This document shows, in pieces, positions 32,856 to 41,740 of a stretch of 64,000 nucleotides of DNA (position 1 is the first letter of the stretch; each line of letters starts with the position of its first letter). Position numbers and translations under genes: made by a program. Location of the stretch: contig CAKTOB010000004.1 in assembly GCA_934589525.1 (NCBI GenBank), positions 1 to 64,000 on the forward strand. Reading direction: 5' to 3'. The stretch comes from an uncultured Oscillospiraceae bacterium. GTDB taxonomy: Bacteria > Bacillota > Clostridia > Oscillospirales > Oscillospiraceae. The notes under the pieces were generated by a model that was given only the letters and a program-made list of their open reading frames with translations, ran no database searches and was not told the origin of the DNA.

Positions 32856-35114
32856 TTAATGACCGCGGTAGTAGTTGATGAGGCAGCCGTCGGCGATGAT
32901 CTGGCGTTCGGCTTCCGTCAGGGGGCCGGTGGAAACGGGGAACGGTGTCACGGTGCCGTCGGGCTTTACGGCGTAAGCATCAAAGCTTGCGTCATTTGCC
33001 AGAATGTGGGCACGGATGTTGGGCACGAAGATATAGTCGCCCAGGTCAAACACCTCGGGGTGCTCCACCAGGAAGGGGGTCATGCCCCAGTTGATGCAGT
33101 TGGAGCGGTAGCGCTTGGTGGCGTAGGCCTTGGCGAAGTTGGCGGAAGCGCCCATCACTCTCTGGCAGGAGGCGGCCTGCTCCCGGGCGGAGCCGTCGCC
33201 GGGCATGTTGGCAAAAATCGTGGAGCCCAGGTCGGTATTTTCGGGGTCAACGGTCAGACCGGCCTTAGAAAGGGCAGCGTAGACAGCCTGGACTTCCTCG
33301 GTCAGCCCCTTCCCGGCCTGACGGTCCCGCTCCATCTGCCGCATTTCCTTGGAGCGGCTGACGTACTGGGGGTCACGGCGGGACAGGGCGAACTCACTCA
33401 GGCGCTCGGGATTGGAGCGGTAGGAGGAGGTCTCGCCGGAGGGAATCAGCTCATCGGTGGTGGTGACGGGGTCGGTGATGTAGGAGCAGACCTTTACCAG
33501 CAGGTCTTCCGTCAGCGCGGGCATTTCGGGCCAGTCCTTGATGTTGGGGCCGAACTTCAGTTCGTGCTGGGGCTCGGGCTTCGTCCAGCCGTTGTAGACC
33601 CGCTTCTCGTAAATGCCGCCGTCATAGTGATATTCAGGATCGGTGTATTCCACATCCAGGTCCGTAGCGGCGGTGAGCCTGCCGCCGTTGGCGGCGGTTG
33701 CTGCGATGGAGCGGGCATCCATCAGGGCAACGGCGGCCATCTGGCCTTCGCCGGGCTTGGAGCCCTCCCGGTTGGGGAAGTTCCGGGTGGTGTGGCGGAT
33801 GGAGAACTCGCCGTTGGCGGGGGTGTCTCCCGCGCCGAAGCAGGGGCCGCAGAAGCATTCCCGGAGAATGGCACCGGCGGAAATCAGGTCATGGGCACGG
33901 CCATTGCGCATCAGCTCCGCAAGGGCGGGCATGGAGCCGGGGTAAATGCTCAGGGAGAAGGCCCCGTTTCCGCAGCTGCGGCCTCTTAAAATATCGGCAG
34001 CGGCGCAGATGTTGTCAAAGGTGCCGCCGGCACATCCGGCGATCTCGCCCTGCTCCACCCAGACGGCCCCGTCGTGGAGCTTGGACACGATGTCCATCTT
34101 GGCGCCCTTGATCTGCTTGTTGGCGTTGTCCTGAATCAGGTGCAGGATGTCTTCGGCGTTCTCCTGGAGCTCATGGATGGTGTAGGTATTGCTGGGGTGC
34201 ATGGGCATGGCAATGGTGGACTCGACGGTAGAAAGATCAATGTACACGCAGCCGTCGTAGTAGGCCACGTCGGCGGGGCGCATTTCCTTGTAAGCATCGG
34301 GTCTGCCGTGGATCGTGAAGTAATTCTTCGTCTTTTCGTCCGTGACCCAGATGGAGGACCAGCAGGTGGTCTCGGTGGTCATTACGTCAATGGCGTTCCG
34401 GTACTCCATGGGGAGGTTCGCAATGCCGGGACCCACGAACTCCATGACCTTGTTCTTCACATAGCCGTTTTTGTAGACAGCGCCGCAGATGCTCAGGGCC
34501 ACGTCATGGGGGCCCACACCGGGCCTGGGGCGGCCCGTCAGATAGATGGCGATGACGCCGGGCCGGGCAAAGTCATAGGTCCGGCCTACCAGCTGTTTGG
34601 CCAGCTCGCCGCCGCCCTCGCCCACGGCCATGGTGCCCAGGGCCCCGTAGCGGGTGTGGGAGTCGGAGCCCAGGATCATCCGGCCGCAGCCGGACATGGT
34701 CTCCCGGTTATAGGAGTGGATGTTCGCCATATTGGTGGGCACATAGATGCCGCCGTACTTATGGGCAGCAGAGAGGGCGAACTTGTGGTCATCCTCATTG
34801 ATGGTGCCCCCTACGGCGCAGAGGGAATTGTGGCAGTTGGTCAGCACATAGGGCAGGGGAAACGCGGTCATGCCGGAGGCCCGGGCTGTCTGGATGATGC
34901 CGACGTAGGTCAGGTCGTGGCTGGTGATGGCATCAAACTTGATTTTCAGCTCGTCGGGGTTGCTGCCCGTGTTGTGGGCCTGGAGAATGCCATAGGCCAT
35001 GGTGCCCTTGGCGGCCTCTTCCTTTTTGTACTTGCCCTGAGCCGCTGCTTCGGCTTCGGTGACCAGGGTCTGGCCGTTCAGCAGATACACGCCGGAATCG
35101 TACAGTGTAACCAT
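32856..35114 (-). CDS. Aconitase-family hydratase (YbhJ-like)
   Basis: A 752-residue putative iron-sulfur hydro-lyase. Three Cys positions in CAGGTFDN and CFCGPCFGAGD match the aconitase cluster ligands, SGCGRMILGSDSHTRYG matches the substrate-binding segment, and HTTRNFPNREGS the catalytic arginine region. The length equals E. coli YbhJ as I recall it. The start has AAAGGAGCAGCAATT upstream. It diverges from a PrpF-family isomerase gene and is likely to act on a citrate-, aconitate- or tricarballylate-like acid. The substrate is inferred from the family only. Confidence 0.9.
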   Translation of the reverse strand: MVTLYDSGVYLLNGQTLVTEAEAAAQGKYKKEEAAKGTMAYGILQAHNTGSNPDELKIKFDAITSHDLTYVGIIQTARASGMTAFPLPYVLTNCHNSLCAVGGTINEDDHKFALSAAHKYGGIYVPTNMANIHSYNRETMSGCGRMILGSDSHTRYGALGTMAVGEGGGELAKQLVGRTYDFARPGVIAIYLTGRPRPGVGPHDVALSICGAVYKNGYVKNKVMEFVGPGIANLPMEYRNAIDVMTTETTCWSSIWVTDEKTKNYFTIHGRPDAYKEMRPADVAYYDGCVYIDLSTVESTIAMPMHPSNTYTIHELQENAEDILHLIQDNANKQIKGAKMDIVSKLHDGAVWVEQGEIAGCAGGTFDNICAAADILRGRSCGNGAFSLSIYPGSMPALAELMRNGRAHDLISAGAILRECFCGPCFGAGDTPANGEFSIRHTTRNFPNREGSKPGEGQMAAVALMDARSIAATAANGGRLTAATDLDVEYTDPEYHYDGGIYEKRVYNGWTKPEPQHELKFGPNIKDWPEMPALTEDLLVKVCSYITDPVTTTDELIPSGETSSYRSNPERLSEFALSRRDPQYVSRSKEMRQMERDRQAGKGLTEEVQAVYAALSKAGLTVDPENTDLGSTIFANMPGDGSAREQAASCQRVMGASANFAKAYATKRYRSNCINWGMTPFLVEHPEVFDLGDYIFVPNIRAHILANDASFDAYAVKPDGTVTPFPVSTGPLTEAERQIIADGCLINYYRGH

Positions 35115-35183
35115 AATTGCTGCTCCTTTATTTGTTATTTCGGCGGTATGTTCCGCACCGCCGGTGTTTTTTCTTTCGCAAAC

Positions 35184-35211
35184 ATCATAGCATTTTATGG
35201 ATTGGAAGTAA
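35184..35211 (-). promoter_or_regulatory. Promoter of the hydratase gene
   Basis: TTACTT at 35211-35206, a 16-bp spacer and TATGAT at 35189-35184. Confidence 0.55.
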
Positions 35212-35228
35212 AATTCATAATTTTAATA

Positions 35229-35255
35229 ATAACTATTCTGTAGCAGAATAGTTAT
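35229..35255. promoter_or_regulatory. Perfect palindrome, candidate LysR-type site
   Basis: ATAACTATTCTG-TAG-CAGAATAGTTAT: 12-bp arms, no mismatch. It lies about 18 bp upstream of the hydratase -35, the usual activator position for LysR-type regulators, and such a gene is at 37967-38875. Confidence 0.6.
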
Positions 35256-35311
35256 GCTCCGGACTTTTTGTGCGACCTGCCTAAAAAATCCGGAGCGTTT
35301 TTTATTCGAAA
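35255..35311 (+). terminator. Orphan plus-strand terminator
   Basis: GCTCCGGA and TCCGGAGC close a hairpin extended by T and A tracts, then GTTTTTTATT follows. No plus-strand gene ends here, so it may end a short leader or small RNA. Confidence 0.65.
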
Positions 35312-35419
35312 ACGGTCGAACTTGTAGGGAATGTGCATTTCTCTGTCCCGGAAAAAAGAACGGGCCAATTCTTAAAAAAACAATTCCTTAGTGCTATTAT
35401 TTAAATGAAAAATATGAAT

Positions 35420-35448
35420 TTTACAAATAGTTTGTTCCGCGCTATAGT
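35420..35448 (+). promoter_or_regulatory. Promoter of the PrpF-family gene
   Basis: TTTACA at 35420-35425, a 17-bp spacer and TATAGT at 35443-35448, 39 bp before the ATG. Confidence 0.75.
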
Positions 35449-35487
35449 TGTCTCAGGTAAAAAACGGAACCTAAGGAGGCAACATTC

Positions 35488-36627
35488 ATGAACAACGCAA
35501 AGCGCACCCTTCCCGTCACGCTCCTGCGGGGCGGCACCAGCAAGGGCGTGTACATTCTGGAAGAGGATCTTCCCCGGGACAAGGCACTCTGGGAGCCGCT
35601 GTTGCTGCGGCTCATGGGCAGCCCGGACAAAAAGCAGATCAACGGTCTGGGCGGCGCACAGTCCGTCACCAGCAAGGTAGCCATCGTTAAGAAGTCAGAC
35701 CGTCTCGATGCGGATGTGGACTACACCTTCGCCCAGGTCAGCGTGGACAAGCCCCTGGTGAGCTACAAAGGCAACTGCGGCAACATTTCCTCCGGTGTCG
35801 GTCCCTTCGCTATTGAGAAGGGATTGATTGAGGCCAAGGAGGGCATCACCCCTGTTCGCATCTACAATACCAATACGGACAAGATCATTATTGCCGATGT
35901 GCACACCCAAAACGGTCAGGTGATCTACGACGGCGATTTCGCCATCGCCGGTGTTCCCGGTACTTCCAGCCCCATCAAGCTGAAATTTGTGGAGCCTTCG
36001 GGCACCCTTGGTCACGGGCTGCTGCCCACTGGAAACGCCGTTGACATTCTGGAGGTTCCGGGTTATGGTAAGGTAGAAGTATCCATTGTGGATGCGGCCA
36101 ATCCGCTGGTGTTCGTCAAGGCAAAGGATCTGGGCCTGACGGGCCGGGAAACTCCGGATGAACTGAACGCCAACGCCGAAAAGCTGGACCTGCTGGAAGC
36201 CGTCCGGGGGCTGGCGGCGGTGAAGCTGGGCCTGATCGAGGACTACACCCGCTCAGCCTGGGAGACCCCCGGCATTCCCAAGATGACCTTCGTTGGCGAA
36301 GCGGAGAATTACGTCACCGCCGAGGGCGTTTCCGTGGAAAAAACCGCTGTTGACCTGCTGTCCCGGATGATGTCCATGCAGAAGGCCCACCCCAGCTACG
36401 CCATGACCGGCGCCATGTGTACCGCCGCTGCGGCAGTTGTCCCCGGCAGCGTGGTCCAGCAGGTGCTGTCCCCCGGCACCGACACCCAGTTTATCCGCAT
36501 CGGACACCCCAGCGGCATTCTGGAATGCGGTGTAGACTTTGAGGAAAACGGCACCTGCCCTGTGATCGTTGACACCTTCGGCTTCCGAACCGCAAACCTG
36601 CTGCTGGACGGAACTGCCTACATTTAA
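35488..36627 (+). CDS. PrpF/4-oxalomesaconate tautomerase family isomerase (YbhH-like)
   Basis: A 379-residue protein of the PrpF family, whose members move a double bond in aconitate-like acids. It opens LPVTLLRGGTSKGVYILEED, the family hallmark, with GNCGNISSGVGPFAIEKG in the first half and CTAAAAVVPGSVVQ and IGHPSGILE in the second, the two halves being related barrel-like units. The start follows TAAGGAGGCAACATTC. It is the first gene of an operon with the anion transporter. Together with the hydratase it could convert an imported tricarboxylate to a central metabolite. Confidence 0.92.
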   Translation: MNNAKRTLPVTLLRGGTSKGVYILEEDLPRDKALWEPLLLRLMGSPDKKQINGLGGAQSVTSKVAIVKKSDRLDADVDYTFAQVSVDKPLVSYKGNCGNISSGVGPFAIEKGLIEAKEGITPVRIYNTNTDKIIIADVHTQNGQVIYDGDFAIAGVPGTSSPIKLKFVEPSGTLGHGLLPTGNAVDILEVPGYGKVEVSIVDAANPLVFVKAKDLGLTGRETPDELNANAEKLDLLEAVRGLAAVKLGLIEDYTRSAWETPGIPKMTFVGEAENYVTAEGVSVEKTAVDLLSRMMSMQKAHPSYAMTGAMCTAAAAVVPGSVVQQVLSPGTDTQFIRIGHPSGILECGVDFEENGTCPVIVDTFGFRTANLLLDGTAYI

Positions 36628-36646
36628 TAGAGATGGAGAAGAAAAG

Positions 36647-37912
36647 ATGGATTTTTCTGTTATCAGCCTCATTGTTCTGGTGGCCGTGGTTGCCATCGGC
36701 TTCATTAAAAAGGTCAATCTGGGCTTCCTGTCGATGGGTGTTGCCTTCATTCTGGGTACCTGCGGCGGCATGAGTGCCAAGGAAATCGCAAACGGCTTCA
36801 GCGCTTCCATGTTCGTCACCCTGGTGGGCGTTACCTTCCTGTTCGGCATGGCATCCGCCAACGGCACCCTGGAGCTGTTCTCCAAGAAGGTCGTGGCGCT
36901 GGTGGGCAAGAACACCGTGCTGATTCCTGTGCTGATGTTCTTCCTGTCTGCTTTCATCTCCGCCATCGGACCCGGCCATATTGCCGCCGGCATTCTGATG
37001 ACCACCTTTGCCATGTATCTGGCATTTGAAATGGACATCAACCCCATCGCAACCGCCCTGTTCGCCAAGCTGGGCGCCAACGCAGGCTGCGCCTCCCCGC
37101 TGTCGCTCACCGGCGTGCTGGCCAAAAGCCTGGGCGAGCCTCTGGGCTACTCCGGCTTTGGTCTGCACCTGTTTTTGACCACTCTGCTGTCCGGCTTTAT
37201 TTTCACCCTGATCCTGTACATCGGCTTCAAGAGCTACAAGGTCAAGGCGGACAACCCCCTGAAGCTGTCCGAGATCCCCAAGTTCAACAAAGAGCAGCTT
37301 TGCACCATCGCCGCCATTATCGTCATGGTCATCTGCTGCATTGGCTTCCAGCTGGACACCGGGCTGTTCGCCTTTGTTGCCGCCTCCGTGCTGATTCTGC
37401 TGGGCTGCGCCGACGAGAAGAAGGCCATCAAGAGCATTCCCTGGGGCACCCTGGTGTTCATCTGCGGCGTGGGCGCCCTCATCAACGTCATCAAGAAGCT
37501 GGGGGGCATCGACCTGGTCTCCAACTTTCTGACGGGCCTGATGACCGCAAAGACCGCTACCCCCATCCTGGCTGCCACCTCCGGCATCCTCAGCTGGGTC
37601 AGCTCCACCACCGGTGTGGTCATGCCCGCACTGTTCCCCATCGCTGCCGATGTGGCTGCCGAGTTTGCCGGTTCCGTCAACTTTGTGGAGCTGATCTCCG
37701 CCATCGTTGCCACCTCCTTCGCAGCCGCCATCAGCCCCCTGTCCACCGGCGGTGCCATCATCATGTCCTCTTACTCCGCTGCCCGGGAGATCTCCAACGA
37801 GGAGATGAACAAGATGTTTAAGCAGCTGTTCCTGCTGAGCGTCGCCAACGTGGCACTGAACGTGCTGCTGTCCGCTCTTGGCGTGTTCAACCTGTTTGGA
37901 CTGTTCTATTAA
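36647..37912 (+). CDS. Anion transporter, MatC/SLC13-like (YbhI-position)
   Basis: A 421-residue membrane protein with about 11-12 hydrophobic segments. The N-terminal ~150 residues (VNLGFLSMGVAFILGTCGG; SAIGPGHIAAGI) match the MatC N-terminal family of C4-dicarboxylate carriers. Two re-entrant-type segments carry SPLSLTGVLAKS and SPLSTGGAIIMSS, comparable to substrate loops of the ion transporter superfamily. The start at 36647 lies 20 bp after the isomerase stop with GAGAAGAAAAG ahead. It is predicted to import the di- or tricarboxylate handled by the neighbouring enzymes. Confidence 0.88.
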   Translation: MDFSVISLIVLVAVVAIGFIKKVNLGFLSMGVAFILGTCGGMSAKEIANGFSASMFVTLVGVTFLFGMASANGTLELFSKKVVALVGKNTVLIPVLMFFLSAFISAIGPGHIAAGILMTTFAMYLAFEMDINPIATALFAKLGANAGCASPLSLTGVLAKSLGEPLGYSGFGLHLFLTTLLSGFIFTLILYIGFKSYKVKADNPLKLSEIPKFNKEQLCTIAAIIVMVICCIGFQLDTGLFAFVAASVLILLGCADEKKAIKSIPWGTLVFICGVGALINVIKKLGGIDLVSNFLTGLMTAKTATPILAATSGILSWVSSTTGVVMPALFPIAADVAAEFAGSVNFVELISAIVATSFAAAISPLSTGGAIIMSSYSAAREISNEEMNKMFKQLFLLSVANVALNVLLSALGVFNLFGLFY

Positions 37913-37928
37913 GCGTCCCTAACCAAAG

Positions 37929-37961
37929 CAAAACGCACCGCCTATCATGGTGGTGCGTTTT
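37929..37961. terminator. Bidirectional terminator
   Basis: AAAACGCACC and GGTGCGTTTTT pair around a ~12-nt loop. It serves the converging transporter (+) and LysR (-) genes. Confidence 0.82.
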
Positions 37962-37966
37962 TACGC

Positions 37967-38875
37967 TTATGTAAAGTTTTTTACAATGGTAATGTATTCC
38001 CTTGCGTGGTAGGGCAGGTAGCTGTTTTTGCGGAAAGCGGCTACAAAATCTACGGTGGTGCAGGGGTCTCCCACGGAGAAGCAGACCACGGGATCGGTCT
38101 GGGTGATGTGCCGCAGGTGGGCCTCCGTAACAAAAAAGCAGCCGTAGCCCTTTCCCGCCAGCTGTACCGCCGCGGGGATATTGCTGGTTTCCAGCTTGAC
38201 AATGGGGGCAAAATTGGATTTCCGGCACAGAGAATCTACCGTTTCCCGGGTGCGCTGGCCGGGGATCTGCATGATGAACGGCTCGTCCTTTAAAAGCTTC
38301 AAATCCATCCAGGGATATTTGCAGCCCTCACGGATGGTTCCGCTATGGGCCAAAGGATGGCCCGCCGCCATGACCACCAGCACTTCTTCGTGCTTGATGA
38401 CCTCATAATCAATATCGGGGCTTTTAATGGGCAGGTTGAAAAAGGCAAGGTCGGTCTCGCCGTTCAAAAGCATCCCTTCCAGTTTACCGGAATGTTCCTC
38501 CAAAACATCCAGCCGGACATTGGGATACATCTGGTTGAATACCGGCAGGGTGCAGGGCAGCATATAGGCCCCCCGCATGGTGGGGAAGGCGATTTTCAGG
38601 GAGCCGTGGTTGTTCTTGATAATGTCGTTCATTTCCTGATCCAGTTCTTTTTTCAGGTTCAGGATCTCCGTGGCCTTGGCCACATACCGCTCCCCGGCGT
38701 AGGTCAGCACAAATTTATGCCCCAGCTTCCGGAACAGCTTCTGCCCCATCTGGTGCTCAAGAGACTGTAAGAATTTCGTCAGAGTAGGCTGGGTAATGTA
38801 CAGCGCATCGGCTGCTTTGGTAATGTTCTGGTATTTGGCAATGGCCAGAACATAGGATAGATCCTTAAAATCCAT
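37967..38875 (-). CDS. LysR family transcriptional regulator
   Basis: A 302-residue regulator. The N-terminal winged HTH reads YQNITKAADALYITQPTLTK, and the co-inducer domain begins near residue 90 (GSLKIAFPTMRGAYMLPC). The start follows AAAGGGAGGGCGGTACATT. It converges on the anion transporter gene and probably controls the hydratase and isomerase-transporter units; the palindrome at 35229-35255 is a candidate target. In E. coli the LysR gene ybhD occupies the same neighbourhood. Confidence 0.92.
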   Translation of the reverse strand: MDFKDLSYVLAIAKYQNITKAADALYITQPTLTKFLQSLEHQMGQKLFRKLGHKFVLTYAGERYVAKATEILNLKKELDQEMNDIIKNNHGSLKIAFPTMRGAYMLPCTLPVFNQMYPNVRLDVLEEHSGKLEGMLLNGETDLAFFNLPIKSPDIDYEVIKHEEVLVVMAAGHPLAHSGTIREGCKYPWMDLKLLKDEPFIMQIPGQRTRETVDSLCRKSNFAPIVKLETSNIPAAVQLAGKGYGCFFVTEAHLRHITQTDPVVCFSVGDPCTTVDFVAAFRKNSYLPYHAREYITIVKNFT

Positions 38876-38901
38876 AATGTACCGCCCTCCCTTTTTTGCT
38901 T

Positions 38902-38930
38902 AGTATAACATAAGATTTGTGCGATGTCTA
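38902..38930 (-). promoter_or_regulatory. Promoter of the LysR gene
   Basis: TAGACA at 38930-38925, a 17-bp spacer and TATACT at 38907-38902. Confidence 0.68.
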
Positions 38931-39104
38931 TGGACTTTGAAGTGGGATGCAGTACCCGATGATATAGTCCTGCGACAGCTGCACGCGATCTTGTATAGGG
39001 ATAATACGCGCACATGTTTTGCATATTTTATTTGAAGATACAGGAGAAAAGCTACGATCGGCTACGTTCATTACACAGCCATTTGTTTTTTAGATGCGCT
39101 CCAA

Positions 39105-39152
39105 TAAAAAACGCATCCACCGCCCTCTTTTTCCAGGGGCACGGTGGATGCG
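39105..39152 (-). terminator. Terminator of the polysaccharide operon
   Basis: On the minus strand CGCATCCACCG and CGGTGGATGCG pair around a 19-nt loop and TTTTTTATT follows. Confidence 0.87.
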
Positions 39153-39169
39153 GTTTTTCCCCAAATTCC

Positions 39170-40264
39170 TTATCCCTGCTCCAAAATCTCCCGGATGCGG
39201 CGGCTGGCCTGGCCGTCGCCGTAGGGGTTTTGGGCTTTGGACATGATTTTGTAGGAGTGGGGGTTGGTCAGCAGCTCCCGGCAGGCGGCGTAGATGCCGT
39301 CAAAGTCGGTGCCGACCAATCGCAAGGTTCCGGCCTGAACGCCCTCGGGCCGTTCGGTGGTGTCCCGCATGACGAGCACCGGCTTTCCCAGGGCCGGGGC
39401 CTCCTCCTGGATGCCGCCGCTGTCCGTTAAGATCAGGTAGCTGCGCTTCATCAGGTTGTGGAAGGCCACCACGTCCTGGGGCTCCGTCAGCAGGACCTTG
39501 GGGCAGTCTCCCAGCTCCCGGCGGGCGATTTCCCGGACTTTCGGGTTTTTGTGCATGGGATAGACCACCTTTACATCGGGAAATTCCTCCGCCACCCGGC
39601 GGATGGCCCGGAACATCTGGGCCATGCGCTCGCCCAGGTTTTCCCGGCGGTGGGCCGTCAGCAGCAGCAGCCGGGAGCCCTGGGCCCAGTCCAGGATGGG
39701 GTCCTGGAAGTCCTCCCGGATGGTATAGTTCATGGCGTCGATGCCCGTGTTGCCGGTGACATAGATGTGGGCCGGGTCCTTCCCCTCCCGCAGCAGGGCC
39801 TGACGGGAAAGCTCCGTAGGGGCAAAATGGTAGGCGGCGGTGAGGCCGATGGCCTGGCGGTTAAATTCCTCCGGATAGGGGGACCAGATGTCGTAGGTCC
39901 GCAGCCCCGCCTCCACATGGCCTGTGGGGATCTGCTGGTAGAAGGCCGCCAAAGAGGCGGCGTAGGCCGTGGAGGTATCCCCATGGACCAGCACCACATC
40001 CGGCTTTTCCTTTTTCAGAATGTCCCGCATGCCCAGAAGCACCGCCACATTTACATCCGTCAAATCCTGACCCTGCTTCATAATGGCCAGGTCAAAGTCC
40101 GGCACCACCCCGAAAATATCCAGAACCTGTTCCAGCATTTCCTTGTGCTGGCCTGTGACGCAGACCTTTACCTCCAACCGGGGGCTTTTTTTCAGCTCCA
40201 AAACCAGGGGGCACATTTTAATGGCCTCCGGCCGGGTGCCGAATACCAGGATGATTTTTTTCAT
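39170..40264 (-). CDS. wecB: UDP-N-acetylglucosamine 2-epimerase (non-hydrolysing)
   Basis: A 364-residue enzyme converting UDP-GlcNAc to UDP-ManNAc. KKIILVFGTRPEAIKMCPL at the start, VLVHGDTSTAYA, HVEAGLRTYD and the later LTDSGGIQEEAPALGKPVLVMRDTTERPEG are canonical. The length is standard. It is the last gene of the nine-gene operon, six bases after the CotH gene, and provides a ManNAc donor either for the operon's polymer or for teichoic acid linkage units. The name mnaA is also used in Firmicutes. Confidence 0.95.
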   Translation of the reverse strand: MKKIILVFGTRPEAIKMCPLVLELKKSPRLEVKVCVTGQHKEMLEQVLDIFGVVPDFDLAIMKQGQDLTDVNVAVLLGMRDILKKEKPDVVLVHGDTSTAYAASLAAFYQQIPTGHVEAGLRTYDIWSPYPEEFNRQAIGLTAAYHFAPTELSRQALLREGKDPAHIYVTGNTGIDAMNYTIREDFQDPILDWAQGSRLLLLTAHRRENLGERMAQMFRAIRRVAEEFPDVKVVYPMHKNPKVREIARRELGDCPKVLLTEPQDVVAFHNLMKRSYLILTDSGGIQEEAPALGKPVLVMRDTTERPEGVQAGTLRLVGTDFDGIYAACRELLTNPHSYKIMSKAQNPYGDGQASRRIREILEQG

Positions 40265-40270
40265 GTTTTT

Positions 40271-41710
40271 CTATCTTCCTTCCGTGCGCTCATAAAGATC
40301 TGTAAAATGCCCGTCCAGAAATTCCAGCCGTTTCTGGATCATGGTGTTCAGCTGCTCCAGGGCTTCTTCATAGCTTGTGATGTCCCGGGTGCTTCCGTCG
40401 GCTCGGGTGCCCACCAGCAGGTGCTCCGTAAAGGAGGAACCCCAGATTTGAAAATTCCGGTCAATGGCCTCTCCCAGCTGGTCCTGATAGCTCTTCAGAA
40501 GCTCGTCAATGTGCTCCTGGGACAAAGTGGTTTCCCGCAGCTGTCGGTACCGCTCCACCACCCGGTCGATAAACACCGGGTCCCGGGTCACCCGGTCCAG
40601 CCAGGCATTGTCCGCGGTGACAAATTCCGTGCCGTCCAGCACATATTCCGCGTACTGGTCAAAGCCGTTGTTGAAATCCCACACCGCCAGCTGCAATTTT
40701 CCCTCCATCCGCTTGTAGACATAGGTAGAAAGGTTTCCCGCGTCATGGTTCATGGCGAACTCATTGATGATGAAGTAGTCCACCCAGCTGTCCATGTCGA
40801 TGTAGTTCCGGTAGCCGGTGTGCTCGTCCAAAAATTTCTCGCTATAGAGCACCCTTTCAAAGTCCGAAATGTCCTGCTGAATGTATTGCTCCTGCCTTTC
40901 CGTCAGCTTGGAAGAGGTGGGGTAGTCGATATACATGGAGTGGCTGGTGTAGCCCTTCTCCTTGCCGTAGGTCACCAGGGCCTTGTCTACCAGGGAATCC
41001 CGGTTCCGCTCCACAAGGTAGGGGGTCTTGCCGGAGACCAGGCCGAATTTGGACAGCCGCAGGCGACTGTCGCCGTTGGTCACGGGCTCGATGGCCACAT
41101 AGACCCCCTGGTATTCTCCGTCTACAAACAGCTCACAAAACCGGCTGTCCGGGGCCCATTGGCCCATCTCCCGGGTCAGATCGTAAATCAGCTTGTTGCG
41201 CACCAGGGTCTTATCCAGGTAGGGGCCGTTTAATACCCATTCGCTGTTTTTCCCCATGCCGCACAGGGCCACATTCTGGGCCTTGTCGGAATGGTCCTTC
41301 AGAAATTTGATCCGGTACTGCTTTTTGTCCAGCTTGCTGTAGGAGGAAGCCCCCCGGTAGTTGATGTTGGCCCGGTAAAGGGCCTGGGGCATGGCCTCAA
41401 TGGAGTGGGGCTTGCCGTTGTCCACCCCCAGGGCAATGTCGCATTCGATTTTGTTTTCCTTGCCGATTTTCTGGCCCTGGGTATTGATGTAGATCACCGG
41501 CAGGGTGGTTTTGAAAACCGACAACCCGTAGAACTCCAGGTAGTCCCGGTCCGGCGCGTCCCACCGGTCCAGCTGCTCGTTGGTCAGGGGCTGGGCCGGT
41601 TTTTTGTCCTGAGGCGTTCCGGCGTTTACAACGCCGTTTCCCAGCACCGTCACCGTCAGCACCGTCAGCGCCGCCAGCAGGCACAGCAGCAGTTTCTTGA
41701 TCCCGCCCAA
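40271..41710 (-). CDS. CotH kinase family secreted protein
   Basis: About 479 residues. An N-terminal signal or anchor (LLLCLLAALTVLTVTVLG) is followed by a CotH-type protein kinase-like fold with YRGASSYSKLDKKQYRIKFL (ATP-binding Lys region), YIDMDSWVDYFIINEF (catalytic Asp region) and VWDFNNGFDQY (metal Asp). CotH enzymes phosphorylate secreted proteins. I prefer the TTG start at 41710, eight bases after GGGAGG; the GTG at 41719 overlaps that site. CotH, VTC and DUF4956 genes recur together in Firmicutes, as here. Confidence 0.88.
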   Translation of the reverse strand: MGGIKKLLLCLLAALTVLTVTVLGNGVVNAGTPQDKKPAQPLTNEQLDRWDAPDRDYLEFYGLSVFKTTLPVIYINTQGQKIGKENKIECDIALGVDNGKPHSIEAMPQALYRANINYRGASSYSKLDKKQYRIKFLKDHSDKAQNVALCGMGKNSEWVLNGPYLDKTLVRNKLIYDLTREMGQWAPDSRFCELFVDGEYQGVYVAIEPVTNGDSRLRLSKFGLVSGKTPYLVERNRDSLVDKALVTYGKEKGYTSHSMYIDYPTSSKLTERQEQYIQQDISDFERVLYSEKFLDEHTGYRNYIDMDSWVDYFIINEFAMNHDAGNLSTYVYKRMEGKLQLAVWDFNNGFDQYAEYVLDGTEFVTADNAWLDRVTRDPVFIDRVVERYRQLRETTLSQEHIDELLKSYQDQLGEAIDRNFQIWGSSFTEHLLVGTRADGSTRDITSYEEALEQLNTMIQKRLEFLDGHFTDLYERTEGR

Positions 41711-41740
41711 AGGCTTCACCTCCCTTTTAGGCTGTTGTCC

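Larger units (their letters stand above)
35115..35487. promoter_or_regulatory. Divergent regulatory gap
   Basis: It holds the hydratase promoter (35184-35211, minus), a palindrome (35229-35255), a plus-strand terminator (35255-35311), and the PrpF promoter (35420-35448, plus). No further gene is visible. Confidence 0.7.

Noticed and set aside
39458..41233. 591-codon open frame antisense to wecB and cotH
   Set aside because: It spans the junction of two well-defined genes and has no ribosome site.
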